64,000 nucleotides of DNA from Leishmania martiniquensis (lineage: Eukaryota > Euglenozoa > Kinetoplastea > Trypanosomatida > Trypanosomatidae), in the NCBI RefSeq assembly GCF_017916325.1, contig NC_090165.1, positions 496,001 to 560,000 of the forward strand, read 5' to 3'. Numbering within the stretch: position 1 is the first letter of the stretch; the number at the start of each line of letters is the position of its first letter. Both the position numbers and the translations under genes were made by a program. The notes below the pieces were generated by a model. The model made no database searches and had not been told where the DNA came from. It saw only the letters and a program-made list of their open reading frames with translations. Below are positions 21,389 through 30,978 of the stretch, one piece after another.

Positions 21389-24300
21389 ATGCTGCATGAA
21401 GTGTACGCCCCTCGCACCGTGGCGGATGTGGCATGGAGTCGGCAGAAGACTGTGGCATTGGCTACGGCTATCCAGCAGATACGTGGAAGGGGCGATATTG
21501 CACCGAGTGCACCACCACATATTCTCCTCCTCCACGGACCTCCCGGCTGCGGCAAGCTTGAAACGTTGAAGGTGCTGCTACGCGAGGATGCTACGCTGGT
21601 GGCAGGTCCTGCATCCACCGCCCAGCGCACGTCTCGCGTCAGCTCGGGCACAACATCGCCGTTGGGCGAGTGCCAGAGCATGTCCTTTCATGTCTTTCAC
21701 ACCTGCGAGGCCACCGTGCATGCCTATGCTCAGTACTTGCACAGGGTCGTTTCATACTGTCGAGGCCAGCTGGGTGGCGGTGAGCTACAGCTGCCGTCTC
21801 TGAGCGACTCATCGACAAGGTGCGGGAGCAGCGGCTTTGCGGATACCCGTAAAGACGCGGTGGGTGGAAGTGCCGTCTCGACAGCGCCTCCGACGTCTGC
21901 TTCGATCGAGCTGCCTGCAAATCATGCGCACATTGTCAAGTTCTACGGCGAGCCCGCCTCCCACGCACTCCATCGTTGCACGCTCTTGTTCCTCAGAGAA
22001 TACGAGGAGCTGCGCGTCACTGCACAGCTTGACGAGCGTCAGCAGGAGAGCTCATGCCTTCCGTTGGGCCCCTGCTCGGACAGACGAGGGGGCCGGATGG
22101 CGCACCTCCGCCGCAACCTCATCTTCTTCATTCACACGACACACGACACCCATAGCGATAAGCTGGACCTGAACACATCATTCCCAGCTTCCCTGCTCCA
22201 GAGCTCCGCCGTGGAGCTGTTTCATTGCACACCGATAACGGAGATCAACCTACGGAAGCGGCTGCGCAGTGTTTTGGATCTTGAGGCGCGACGACAGCGG
22301 CAGCTCGCAGCGGACACCGCTATGAGAGGCTGCGGCGAGGATTCCACATCGTCTTTCTCGTTCATTGCTCCACTCTCTGCGTCTCTCAAGAGCGCTCGGC
22401 GTCACAGCAGAGCGAAGGGGAAAGCGCCCCCAGCCGCATACCCCCCTGCTGCTGCTTTGACTGCGCCGTCCAGCGTCGATCTCGTGGACTCAGCGACGTT
22501 GAACGCCATCGTGGCCAGCAGCCAGGGTGACATCCGTCAAGCCCTCCTGCAAGTCCAGTGGACTTGCCTACTGCCCGCGTCGGCTTCACTTACCCTCACA
22601 GCGCACCAGAATGGTGACTCACTCCAAAGAGCGAGGGAGCACGTTGCGGAAGCTGCCGCGGCGATCTGGCTGAGGCTAGAGAAGCGGCGATCAGCGGCAC
22701 GTGAGCGTACGTTGGGAGCCGGCGCCGGCACCGCTGACGGTCGCGCGCTCTCGCTCAGCGACACGACAGGCGCCGGACTGAGTTTCTACGCAGCGTGCTC
22801 GGAGCTGCATGCAGCTACTGCTAGCTTAGCAGCACCAACACTCGCTGTTAAGCGTTGCAAAGACAAGGACAACGAAGGCGAGATCGACAGCGAGTGTGAT
22901 AGCGAGTCTTTCAAGGAGGCAGGCGTCAAGGACTCTGGCGAGGTGATCAGCATATCCTCTGCCTCCTCTGATTTGTCAGCGTCTCCTGCACGAAAGGCAC
23001 CACGCCATGGCGAAGGCAAAACATCGGCCAACGGCGGCGGTCCGGCTTCCCGAAAGAGGGCTCGCCAGTCTTCTCCGCTGCCCGCTATGAACATGCTCTC
23101 GCTGCTCGACTCCCAGGCAGAGGGTATGGAAGCTGTGGCCTATGGGAGTGGCCGAGGAACGCTCGGAGTCAAAAACAGGCGGGGTCGCCTCGTACAGGGA
23201 GGCTCACCGCCTTCGCCGGCGGCGGCAGAGTCGGAGCAGCGCGCCCTCTTTCCGATGACGAGGGACGAGTACCTCGGCCTCTCGCACGCCGTCGGCCGGT
23301 TACTCACGCAGAAGTACTCCATCGACGAGGTACTGAACGCTTTAAACGTACCGCCCCGTAAGATACTAGACTACCTAACGAACAACCAAATTCGCTACTT
23401 TGGCGGTGATCAAATATCTCCGTACGCGCACTGCATTGAAGCCGCAAGCGACGCAGATGCGCTGCGAGCCTCAGAGCCGAGTGGCAGCTTTGCCAGCGTG
23501 CCGAGCGCCGCTGAGCTGCGTGAGCGCCGTCGGCTGGCCGACCGCACCACCGCTGGAGAGAGCATCGGCAACGTGAGGCGACTGCTGGAGGTCATTGCGC
23601 TTCAGCTGCTTCACCTAACGTACCGGGCGATTCAGACGGATGTTCGCCCGCCGCCAGGCTTCGTCGCACAGGAGCCGCCGCCGTTTCTTCGCTCGGCCTA
23701 CCCGCGCCTCCGCGACGTCTCTAGCGACGGGGTGCCGTATGCAATGCGGAGAGGGGAGAGGGGCGATGCAGCAGATCCTGTTGCCAACCTTAGTGAGCGG
23801 GAGTGGGTCGAGCAGGCGCTCGCACGCCTAGAACGGGCGCGCGCCGAGAGTGCCGCCGGCTCTTCCTCAAGCTGCCGCAGCGGCAGAAATCGGCGACGCT
23901 GCTTCGACACCGGCACTGGCAGCGGTGCATCATCGCTGGAGATGTCTACACCACGTATCCAGACCGACGAGATGGACATCTTGCGTGAGGGGCTGCCAGA
24001 CCTGCTGTACCGCTGCGGCAGCACCGAGGCTGTGTTGCTTGACTACTACGCCCTAGCCCCATATATTTTATTGACCCTGAATCCGCCACTGCCGCCGCCG
24101 CCGCCGTCACATGCAGGACTCATTCCTGCCTCTGTCGCGTGGGCGTCACTGGCGCGTGCGTCTGCCGCGTCAACTGCGACGGCGCAGATCCCTAGTCTGA
24201 AAGCGCCCCTGACAGCACCGTCTGCGTCACTCTTCTCACCGACCGCATGCACCACACCTGCCGCTGCGCCTCGCCGCACGGTATTTCGGTTGGCATCTTC

Positions 24301-24565
24301 GTCCTCGCCAGCGTCGGCGCCAGCATTGATGGGGCCTTCTGCCCACTCTGAGCGCTCTGAACCGTGCCAGCGCACCTGCACACCTCTGCAGTTAGCAATT
24401 TTGCAGCGTGGCCGCAACCCTGCAACGGCACAGCTCCGAAGCCGCCTTTTTGTGTTGCCCATGGCCAACTTCGGTCACGGTGCCACCGGCTCTGCGACGG
24501 AGAGCGGGGCGGAACGCCCACTGATCCCGGATGGCGACGACGTCGACGACACGGACGAGGACTAG
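21389..24565 (+). CDS. RAD17: Rad17/Rad24-like checkpoint clamp-loader subunit
   Basis: A 1058-residue RFC-like AAA+ protein predicted to load the 9-1-1 checkpoint clamp at damaged DNA in the nucleus. The start matches the family pattern (EVYAPRTVADVAW, then helix), and the P-loop is GPPGCGK at 50-56. Further family features are a sensor-1-like strand (NLIFFIHTT), an ELFHCTPITE segment matching the FNPI-A-T element of Rad17, and an RFC-type sensor-2 helix (SSQGDIRQALLQVQW). A C-terminal region from about 620 (LTQKYSIDEVLNALNVPP, DYLTNNQIRYF) resembles the Rad17 tail. Two features are odd: the Walker A lysine is followed by Leu-Glu instead of Thr/Ser, and the Walker B position reads LLFLREYEEL. 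ATPase activity may therefore be weak. A disordered acidic stretch around 500-580 contains a possible SUMO-interacting motif (VISI, 519-522). Another RFC-like subunit is possible but fits less well. Confidence 0.75.
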   Translation: MLHEVYAPRTVADVAWSRQKTVALATAIQQIRGRGDIAPSAPPHILLLHGPPGCGKLETLKVLLREDATLVAGPASTAQRTSRVSSGTTSPLGECQSMSFHVFHTCEATVHAYAQYLHRVVSYCRGQLGGGELQLPSLSDSSTRCGSSGFADTRKDAVGGSAVSTAPPTSASIELPANHAHIVKFYGEPASHALHRCTLLFLREYEELRVTAQLDERQQESSCLPLGPCSDRRGGRMAHLRRNLIFFIHTTHDTHSDKLDLNTSFPASLLQSSAVELFHCTPITEINLRKRLRSVLDLEARRQRQLAADTAMRGCGEDSTSSFSFIAPLSASLKSARRHSRAKGKAPPAAYPPAAALTAPSSVDLVDSATLNAIVASSQGDIRQALLQVQWTCLLPASASLTLTAHQNGDSLQRAREHVAEAAAAIWLRLEKRRSAARERTLGAGAGTADGRALSLSDTTGAGLSFYAACSELHAATASLAAPTLAVKRCKDKDNEGEIDSECDSESFKEAGVKDSGEVISISSASSDLSASPARKAPRHGEGKTSANGGGPASRKRARQSSPLPAMNMLSLLDSQAEGMEAVAYGSGRGTLGVKNRRGRLVQGGSPPSPAAAESEQRALFPMTRDEYLGLSHAVGRLLTQKYSIDEVLNALNVPPRKILDYLTNNQIRYFGGDQISPYAHCIEAASDADALRASEPSGSFASVPSAAELRERRRLADRTTAGESIGNVRRLLEVIALQLLHLTYRAIQTDVRPPPGFVAQEPPPFLRSAYPRLRDVSSDGVPYAMRRGERGDAADPVANLSEREWVEQALARLERARAESAAGSSSSCRSGRNRRRCFDTGTGSGASSLEMSTPRIQTDEMDILREGLPDLLYRCGSTEAVLLDYYALAPYILLTLNPPLPPPPPSHAGLIPASVAWASLARASAASTATAQIPSLKAPLTAPSASLFSPTACTTPAAAPRRTVFRLASSSSPASAPALMGPSAHSERSEPCQRTCTPLQLAILQRGRNPATAQLRSRLFVLPMANFGHGATGSATESGAERPLIPDGDDVDDTDED

Positions 24566-25680
24566 GCGCAGCGCATGTAGGTGCGCCTGGGCGCGGATGA
24601 GGCCGAGGTGGTGAAAAAAGAAGAGGTGCATCGCCAGAAGCCGTACGGTCGCGCTGGCCAAGCAAAGCGAGATGAGAGCGTAAGCGGTGCACTGCGTGCG
24701 GATAGGGGCAGGGGCGTGCTGAACGGATTTGAGGGATCCTCAAACGTGAAGGGTATTTCCTTCGTCGTTTCGACCTGACCAGCAGGCGAGGCCGGGAGTG
24801 CCGCTGAAAGGGAGAGGCAAGGGCGAGGGCGTCTATGCTTGTGCGCACCGTAGCCACTGTTTCGCATCTCTCCTCTATCTGCGGCGCGTCGCCTAATCGC
24901 GGGGCACTCGACCCAACAAAGGCGCCTTTATCCGTCCGTCTCGACAACGCTGCCCCCAATGTGAAAGGGTGCACGCAAGAAAAGGGCTTCTGGTGAATCT
25001 CTGTTTTGATTTGTTCTGTGCGCCTGGCGAGCACATCGACGAGGCATGAAAGGGGTGAGGGCGAGAGGAGGGGATGGGCTGTGGAGGGCCTCATACGGCT
25101 TTCACCTACCAAGATTGCCCTCCCCACCCCCTTTTTAGCGTATCTTGAGCATGCACAGCGATGTGCCTCTGTTGAGACCGCATTCTCAGCGCAAACTTGA
25201 CGAATGGCGGAGGGAGAGGAATCTCGGGGTCTGCGTACGAACCTGTGGGTGAGGGGCCCTACCCGCTCTCCAGGGCGCTTCCGTCACGGCGCCCCCCTCC
25301 CTCCCTCCCTCCGAATTCATTGTCACTGCTTCTCTTTCTCTTCCCCTCCCCCCTCCCGCCCCTCCCATTTGCACTCTCTCTCTGTCATGGCCGCGTCTCC
25401 CTGAAGGATACGCCCGCTCCAACCACTACACCTTTCCACATCTCATCTCTGCCACGCAGTGTGTCCATTCTCTCTGCGTCTGTCATCTTCCCTGCCGCCC
25501 GCCCCGCTCTCAGAGGGGTACGCGCCTCGAAACTCTGCAAGTTGGGGCCACGCGCGCTTATTTTGGCAGTCGCTCTCGCGCCATTTTCGTTTTCAGTTTG
25601 ACTCCGCCCTTTTTTTTCCTTTCCGTCTTCGGCAGCGTCTCAGCGCCACCGAAACTTTCAGTAATCGCTGCGCGCGTAGA
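24566..25680. other. Intergenic region before the decarboxylase gene
   Basis: No gene is seen. Long C/T-rich tracts lie at about 25298-25400 and 25603-25630. The downstream reading frame is open in this stretch, but its composition is that of a pyrimidine tract. Confidence 0.6.
25603..25635 (+). promoter_or_regulatory. Candidate trans-splice acceptor for PPCDC mRNA
   Basis: A strong C/T tract with an eight-base T run is followed by AG at 25634-25635, 46 bases before the predicted ATG. This is a compact, textbook spliced-leader acceptor arrangement. It also argues that the ATG at 25681, and not the open frame further upstream, is the true start. Confidence 0.5.
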
Positions 25681-26721
25681 ATGGCTTCTTCAGAGTTGCC
25701 GCAGACTTCTCTGCCGAGCGAGGAGCATTACCCCTCGGTGCATCTGCTGCTGCTCATTACAGGGAGTGTTGCGGCGATCAAGACTGGGCTGCTGCTAGAT
25801 CAGCTTTCGACAGAAAGGTGCAGTATCCGCATCGCCGCTACAAAGGCCGCGTTTCATTTCCTCCGTCGCGCGCAGCCGTCCTACACCGGCATCCCTTTTC
25901 AGAGCATCATCACAGATGAGCAAGAGTGGAGTGAATGGCAGGCGATGAACGACGCTGTGGTGCACATTGAGCTGCGCCGATGGGCTGACCTCGTCGTGAT
26001 TGCCCCGCTCAACGCAAACACGCTCGCCAAGGTGGCGACAGGGCTGTGCGACAACCTCGTCTCGAGTGTGATGCGAGCATGGGAGGTAAAGCAGAAGCCG
26101 GTGATCCTGTGTCCAGCCATGAACTCTGCCATGTGGATGCACCCGATCACAGCGAAGCAGCTGGATCAGCTGGCGGAGTGGTACTGTGAACCCGACGCGC
26201 GGAGCTGTACGTGGTGCAGTACAATGATCAAGGCGACCTTTCCGGTAGACGGGAGCCCCGCGCCGCTGGTGATGGCTGCTGTGTACGACAGAATCGGCAC
26301 AAACGTGAGAGCGGGAGAGAATAACGCGGCAACGGCAACAAGCGCTTCTTCTTCTTCGGCAGCGACGACTACGAGCGCCGCTGCCGCTGCCGCTGCTCCT
26401 GTGGTGAACCCTCGGCTCCCCGCGACGCTGCGCGAATCCATGTATCAGGTCGTTGGACCCGTGAGCAAATACCTTGCCTGTGGCGACATCGGGATCGGCG
26501 GGATGGCGAGTGTTGAAGAGATCGCGCTTCACATCCGCCATACAATGAAGCTGATTCGGGATGAGAAGCGGCGTTGCTATCAAGAGGCGCGGGAGCGACG
26601 CGCAGCGGAAACCCGAAGCGCTCCATCCACGGAACACGCTCCGCAGGAGAAGCCCCTGCCCCAGGAACAGCCTTCTGCCATAGCACCTGAGACGGCGACG
26701 CCAAAGCGCCATTGCGAATGA
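25681..26721 (+). CDS. PPCDC: Phosphopantothenoylcysteine decarboxylase
   Basis: A flavoprotein of 346 residues that decarboxylates 4'-phosphopantothenoylcysteine to phosphopantetheine in coenzyme A synthesis. It is homologous to plant HAL3, yeast Sis2/Cab3 and bacterial Dfp. The FMN-binding start (LLLITGSVAAIKT) lies at 23-35. The active-site His is His95 in HIELRRWAD, the substrate-binding Asn is Asn148 in PAMNSAMW, and the reductive Cys is Cys267 in ACGDIGIGG. All three are present, so activity is expected and a purely regulatory Hal3 role is less likely. An Ala/Ser/Thr homopolymer insertion at about 215-240 sits before the substrate clamp, and the C-terminal tail (about 295-346) is charged and probably disordered. 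The next stretch of DNA holds a decayed gene. Confidence 0.92.
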   Translation: MASSELPQTSLPSEEHYPSVHLLLLITGSVAAIKTGLLLDQLSTERCSIRIAATKAAFHFLRRAQPSYTGIPFQSIITDEQEWSEWQAMNDAVVHIELRRWADLVVIAPLNANTLAKVATGLCDNLVSSVMRAWEVKQKPVILCPAMNSAMWMHPITAKQLDQLAEWYCEPDARSCTWCSTMIKATFPVDGSPAPLVMAAVYDRIGTNVRAGENNAATATSASSSSAATTTSAAAAAAAPVVNPRLPATLRESMYQVVGPVSKYLACGDIGIGGMASVEEIALHIRHTMKLIRDEKRRCYQEARERRAAETRSAPSTEHAPQEKPLPQEQPSAIAPETATPKRHCE

Positions 26722-26813
26722 GCCGCTGACGCAAGCGAAGGGGGAGGAGCGCATTACTGGCACAGCACGTCAAAGGAAAGAGATCAGCGAAGAACGATAG
26801 GGTACCGAGGCGA
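26722..26813. other. Short spacer after PPCDC
   Basis: Non-coding spacer between the decarboxylase stop and the first ATG of the decayed reading frame. Nothing else is seen. Confidence 0.5.
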
Positions 26814-27587
26814 ATGAACGATGACGCACTTCCGTTCGCGCTTGAAGAGCAGCATCCCTTTCGCCTCTGCCTTCCCGACCCTTGGTTGACACCACCGCCA
26901 CGAGCCGAGCCTCGTGCTCCCTGGACGCCACACGACGTCTTGAGGCTCTACTTCACAGCCTTCACCGCAGCTCTCCTTCTCGCCCCTCTCCCCCTTTTCC
27001 TCCTTCAGCGGCACACCGCTGTCCGAGGGGGGGAGTAGCGATCGATGCCGTCGGCGCCGCAGCAGACTCTCTCCGTGACGGTCACCGGGGCCAAGTCCAG
27101 CCTGCGCTGGAGGCGCGATACGGGAGGGCATTTTCGGCGTTGGCTTCTCCGGCAAGCTCTTTTCACAGCGAACAACGGCGGGTAAGGGAAGGGCAGGTGC
27201 AGCCGCAAAAGCTTCTCGCGCCGTTGCCGTGGACGCGCCGCCTCAGCAGCGCGACGCACGAGAGGGTTAGGAACGGCTTCGCCCTTTCCTACGGTTGAAC
27301 GCATCGAACAGCTTCCAATAAGGGATGACATCTACGGCAGTGCGCGTGAAGGTCACCTGCTGTGGGGCGTGCTGCACACCGCCTCGCTGCGCGCCTTTGA
27401 GCTCATCAGCACAGGGGGCTGATTGTCTCAGCGCATGACCACAGTGCTTCCGGCGGTGACAGCAACCAAGTGCCTCGCTGCCCTCCTTGTCAAAGTGCCG
27501 CGTCAGGATCATTCCACAGCGCTCCTCTCAGAGGGAGCAGATAAGTGCATTGATGATGCGTCGAGTGTAACTTTTGTAGCGGCTTAA
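26814..27587 (+). pseudogene. Decayed membrane-anchored protein gene, perhaps thioesterase-like
   Basis: Gene-like peptide segments occur here in two + frames, broken by stops. Frame one starts with ATG at 26814 and encodes 74 residues with one hydrophobic segment (about 43-65), ending at TAG 27036. The same frame resumes at ATG 27045 (46 residues, TAA at 27183) and again after 27186 to TGA 27420, the last part reading IRDDIYGSAREGHLLWGV. It then continues to TAA 27585. A second frame fills the middle with IFGVGFSGKLFSQRTTAGKG (about 27130-27190). This looks like one gene with stops and at least two frameshifts. The DDIYG...LRAFELI pattern loosely recalls hot-dog thioesterases of the THEM6 type, which also have an N-terminal anchor; that link is speculative. 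The first 74 residues could alternatively be a real small membrane protein. Confidence 0.45.
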
Positions 27588-28199
27588 GGGACAGGGAGGG
27601 GGGAACGTATGCGTCGCTGCGTTCCACGCACGTTTGTGCTGGCACACATGCACGCCCTTGGTGAGTGGCGCATCCGTGTGCGGGCGAGCCTCTGTCTCCT
27701 ATTCAGCACACTTCACTCTAGCGGGTTTGGGTTGCTTCTCTCTCCGTCTCTTTGCCACATGCTTGGCCATCTGCGCTTGCGTCCAGCGCGGCACTTTCAA
27801 GTAGCGCCAACGGACATGGCCGCTGTAGCGTTGTGCTCATCCAGCATCGAAGACGGAGGCTGCATGCCGTCTCTCCTCTCTGCCAACACGGGCCTCACCC
27901 TTTTTTTTTTGTTTCTTGGAAACTCGGAGCGTTGAGGCGCGAAGTACACCCACCCACCCACTCACACACACACTGGCTGGCTGATCTCACCCGGTACCGC
28001 TCCTTTTGCGCAGGTGGCACTTCTCTGTCGCAAAAGCGAGGGCGACACACCGTAGCTCTCTGCGCCGCTTGTCTTAGCGCACAGGCGTGTGATCCCTCGC
28101 TCTGTTGCCCTCGCATCGCCCTCTGCCTCCTCCCCAGTCGAACCTGTGAGCACGTACACAAAACGCTTGCATTGCAGCGAACGAAACGTGGCAGGAGGG
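27588..28199. other. Intergenic region before the Pus3-like gene
   Basis: Contains a T run at about 27900-27911 and CA-rich sequence around 27945-27972. An AG near 28012, after a CTCCTTTTGCG tract, is a possible spliced-leader acceptor. No gene is seen. Confidence 0.5.
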
Positions 28200-29624
28200 A
28201 TGGCATCATCATCTACAGCATACGAAGACCATACCGCTAGAGGAGCGGTGGAAGCTCCGGCGTTGAGCTGCGGTGCTCCCGATGTCGACACGTCTCGTCC
28301 GACCGAGCCACGCGTGTCGGGCATGAAAAAGAAGAAAGCGGAGAGGGCTTTTTTTTTCGAGCGGTACCCACGCCGCAAGATCGCGCTGCGGCTGGCCTAC
28401 CACGGCCACGTGCATGACGGTCTTGCAAAGCAGAAGGAGACGAGCAACACGGTGGAGGGGCTTGTGTGCGAGGCTTTGCGGCGGCTTCGCCTCGTCCCGG
28501 AGGACGGGCCGCAGAGCTTTGGGCGGTGTGGTCGCACAGACAAGGGTGTCAGTGCTCTCGGCAACGCCTTTTCCCTCACCGCTCGTGCGTCTTGCTCTGC
28601 CGATGCGAAGCCGCAGTTACCTCCGCTGGACTATTGCAACATGCTGAACAGCGTCTTGCCCCCGACGATTCGCATCGTCGGCTGTGCGTTGGTAGACGAC
28701 ACCTTTGACGCGCGCTTCTCCTGCATCCATCGCACCTACCGCTACTACTTTTGCCACCGCGGGCTGAACCTGCACGCCATGCAGGAGGCTGCTGCCTTCT
28801 TGCTCGGAACGCACAACTTTCGCAACTTCTGCAAGATGGACGTTGTGAACGTTAGCAAATTCGTGCGGACGGTGCTGTCGGTCGGCGTGTACCCGAGCGA
28901 GGCACTGCCAGAGCTCATTTCATATTTCGAGATCACAGCGAACTCGTTCTTGTACCACCAAATTCGCTGCACCATGGAGGTGCTGTTCCTCGTTGGCCGC
29001 GGGCTGGAGGCCCCTAGCGTGGTCAAGACGCTGCTCGACTTGGGCGATTGCAAGCCGATCTACCCCTTGGCAGACGGTATCCCACTTGTCTTGTGGGACT
29101 GCGGTTTCCACAATGTCCAGTGGCAGCTGTCTTATTGCGCGTTCCACGCCATAGAGCAGGAGCTGCAGGACATCTGCACAGCCCTACTCATCCGCGCCAC
29201 GTCCGTCTCCGCAATGCGGAGCCAACTATTCCAATGGTGCACCGGCACTGTCGACGTGTTTGCTAGGGACCCGCTCGCGAAAGGGGACGAGGCTGGCAAG
29301 AGCCACTCGCGCGCTGTTGTTCAGCGAGGTCCAGAGGTGCGGCGCTTGGATAGGTGGTCTATCACTGGGTGCGACTGGACAGAGCCGAGCACCGCTGGCC
29401 AGATGAAGGCGCGCAAGCGCGACCTGCTCCGCTACTTCCGCACCGACATCCATGAGGGGCAGGCGCCGGCGAACTACGTGCCCCTCTTGCACCGTGAGAG
29501 GGAGCGGACCTACGAGGAGGAGGTGGGGGAGTTGAGCGACAAGAAGCGTGCGCGCTACGAAGTGAACGAGGCGAAGAAAGCGGCTGGGGCTGCGGCGCAC
29601 AAAGACGTGGTTGGCGAGGACTAA
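28200..29624 (+). CDS. PUS3: tRNA pseudouridine(38/39) synthase, Pus3/Deg1 type
   Basis: TruA-family enzyme of 474 residues that forms pseudouridine in the tRNA anticodon arm, expected at positions 38/39. The family signature GRTDKGVSA starts at residue 111, with catalytic Asp114. Downstream are the RTYRYYF strand, the Pus3-type NFRNFCKMD motif (Pus1 and TruA differ here) and the FLYHQIRCTMEVLFLVG core helix. The N-terminal 55 residues are disordered and end in a Lys-rich patch (MKKKKAER), a possible nuclear localisation signal. The C-terminal 120 residues are charged, with Lys/Glu-rich ends. The first in-frame ATG is at 28200; the frame is open further upstream only from a GTG. A second, later ATG at 28323 would still retain the catalytic domain. 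Confidence 0.9.
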   Translation: MASSSTAYEDHTARGAVEAPALSCGAPDVDTSRPTEPRVSGMKKKKAERAFFFERYPRRKIALRLAYHGHVHDGLAKQKETSNTVEGLVCEALRRLRLVPEDGPQSFGRCGRTDKGVSALGNAFSLTARASCSADAKPQLPPLDYCNMLNSVLPPTIRIVGCALVDDTFDARFSCIHRTYRYYFCHRGLNLHAMQEAAAFLLGTHNFRNFCKMDVVNVSKFVRTVLSVGVYPSEALPELISYFEITANSFLYHQIRCTMEVLFLVGRGLEAPSVVKTLLDLGDCKPIYPLADGIPLVLWDCGFHNVQWQLSYCAFHAIEQELQDICTALLIRATSVSAMRSQLFQWCTGTVDVFARDPLAKGDEAGKSHSRAVVQRGPEVRRLDRWSITGCDWTEPSTAGQMKARKRDLLRYFRTDIHEGQAPANYVPLLHRERERTYEEEVGELSDKKRARYEVNEAKKAAGAAAHKDVVGED

Positions 29625-30978
29625 TGCGCTGGCACGGGAGACCCCTATCTATCCGCGCGCGCTACTGCCGAAGGAGGTGAGCCCGTCTTATTGCCGGAGA
29701 AGATGCACACCACAAGGTGTTCGTGAGAGGTGCGGGAGTGTGCATGGCAACCGGAGCACGATGCACTTCTGTCTTCTCGTCTCATCCCGAGTAAGGGAAT
29801 ACCTCTTTTGGTAACGAGCAGCGTCCCAGGAGCGAATGTGTTTGCTTGAGTGAGCTGCGCTTCCGGCGCCTACCATCCGTGCGATTTGGCGAGGTGCTCT
29901 CCAGAAATGTGGTGCGGTGCGAATCTTTCCTCTTACTTTCATCTGACAGTGACGCGGTCACAGCGATGGGCAGACGGCTTCTCCTCTTGTCATGGCACGC
30001 ACGCCATGACGTCTCAGAGAGAGAGGGAGAGGGACTTGCAGATAGGCACCAGTGTGGGCGTCCATCACAAATTCATTCGTGTGAAGAATTGGATCCGCCT
30101 CTCTCTTGGCACTCCCTTGCGGCACCTTTGCAGCTCTTCATCACCGGCCGTCCCAGCTATTGCCGCCCTCTGGTGCCGACGCATCTACGCTGTGGTGAAG
30201 GCGCGGCAAGAGTCACGTGTCACACTGGCATCAGCGGTGGCGGGCGGCGGAGTCTTCTGTGGAGGCAGCACCTGTGCTTTGCGGCACATGACTGCTATGC
30301 AAGAATGCGACTGTTGTGCGTGTATTGCCTTCTCTTCCTTGTGCTGCAGCCTCTTCTCCTTCCTCCGCGCGAGTGGAGACGGCGGGGGGGAGGTGTTACT
30401 GAGGTGCATTTGGCTGTGCGGCGTTCACATCCCGCTTCTCACTCACTCTCTCTCTACCACTTTCCTTCCTTTTTTCCCCCTCCCTCCTTTGCGCACGGCC
30501 GCACCTCAACGCCTCATGCGATGCCTGTGACGCAGTCCTCGTCTACCCCCCCTCTCTCCTACTTACCCCCTCCCCCCCATTCCCCACCAACATCAACACC
30601 GCGAGTGGGCGCACACCTGCGTTTTTTTTTCCATTTGATTGCGTCGTGTCTCTGCGACTTCTTTTTTTTTCTTTCGTTCTCTCTAATCCCTTCTCGGCTA
30701 TACTGCTGAAAAGTCAAGCAAGCGGAAAGGTCAGCCGGTGGGCGTAGCCGCGCCTGCTCATTCTCTGCTCACCCCACCTCACCCCTTCCACCGCCCGCAT
30801 TCTCTTTCTTCCGCTCACTCACCCCCTCTTTCTCTCTCCTCCCTCCCTTCTCAGCGGGCAGCTGTTCGCTGGTTAATCCTTAACACCATCCCTGGCCGGT
30901 CTCACCTTCGCCGCCCAGTCTCCCCCCTCTCTCTGCCTGCGCAGCGCCAGCTAGCGTAAACGCATCGAGGGTCCAAGT
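29625..30978. other. Intergenic region before the eIF2 kinase
   Basis: 1.35 kb without a gene. The second half is strongly C/T-rich with T runs at about 30622-30630 and 30661-30671. Overlapping open frames of 226 and 287 codons run through it, but they are mutually exclusive and rich in tract-derived residues. Confidence 0.6.
30768..30854 (+). promoter_or_regulatory. Candidate trans-splice acceptor for eIF2 kinase mRNA
   Basis: Long nearly pure C/T tract ending in CCCTTCTCAG, with the AG at 30853-30854 about 125 bases before the ATG. This fits the spliced-leader acceptor arrangement. Confidence 0.45.

Noticed and set aside
26814..27587. Stop-codon readthrough or selenocysteine use to join the broken frame
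   Set aside because: The first stops are TAG and TAA, not TGA, and the coding-like signal also changes frame. Gene decay or sequencing error is simpler.
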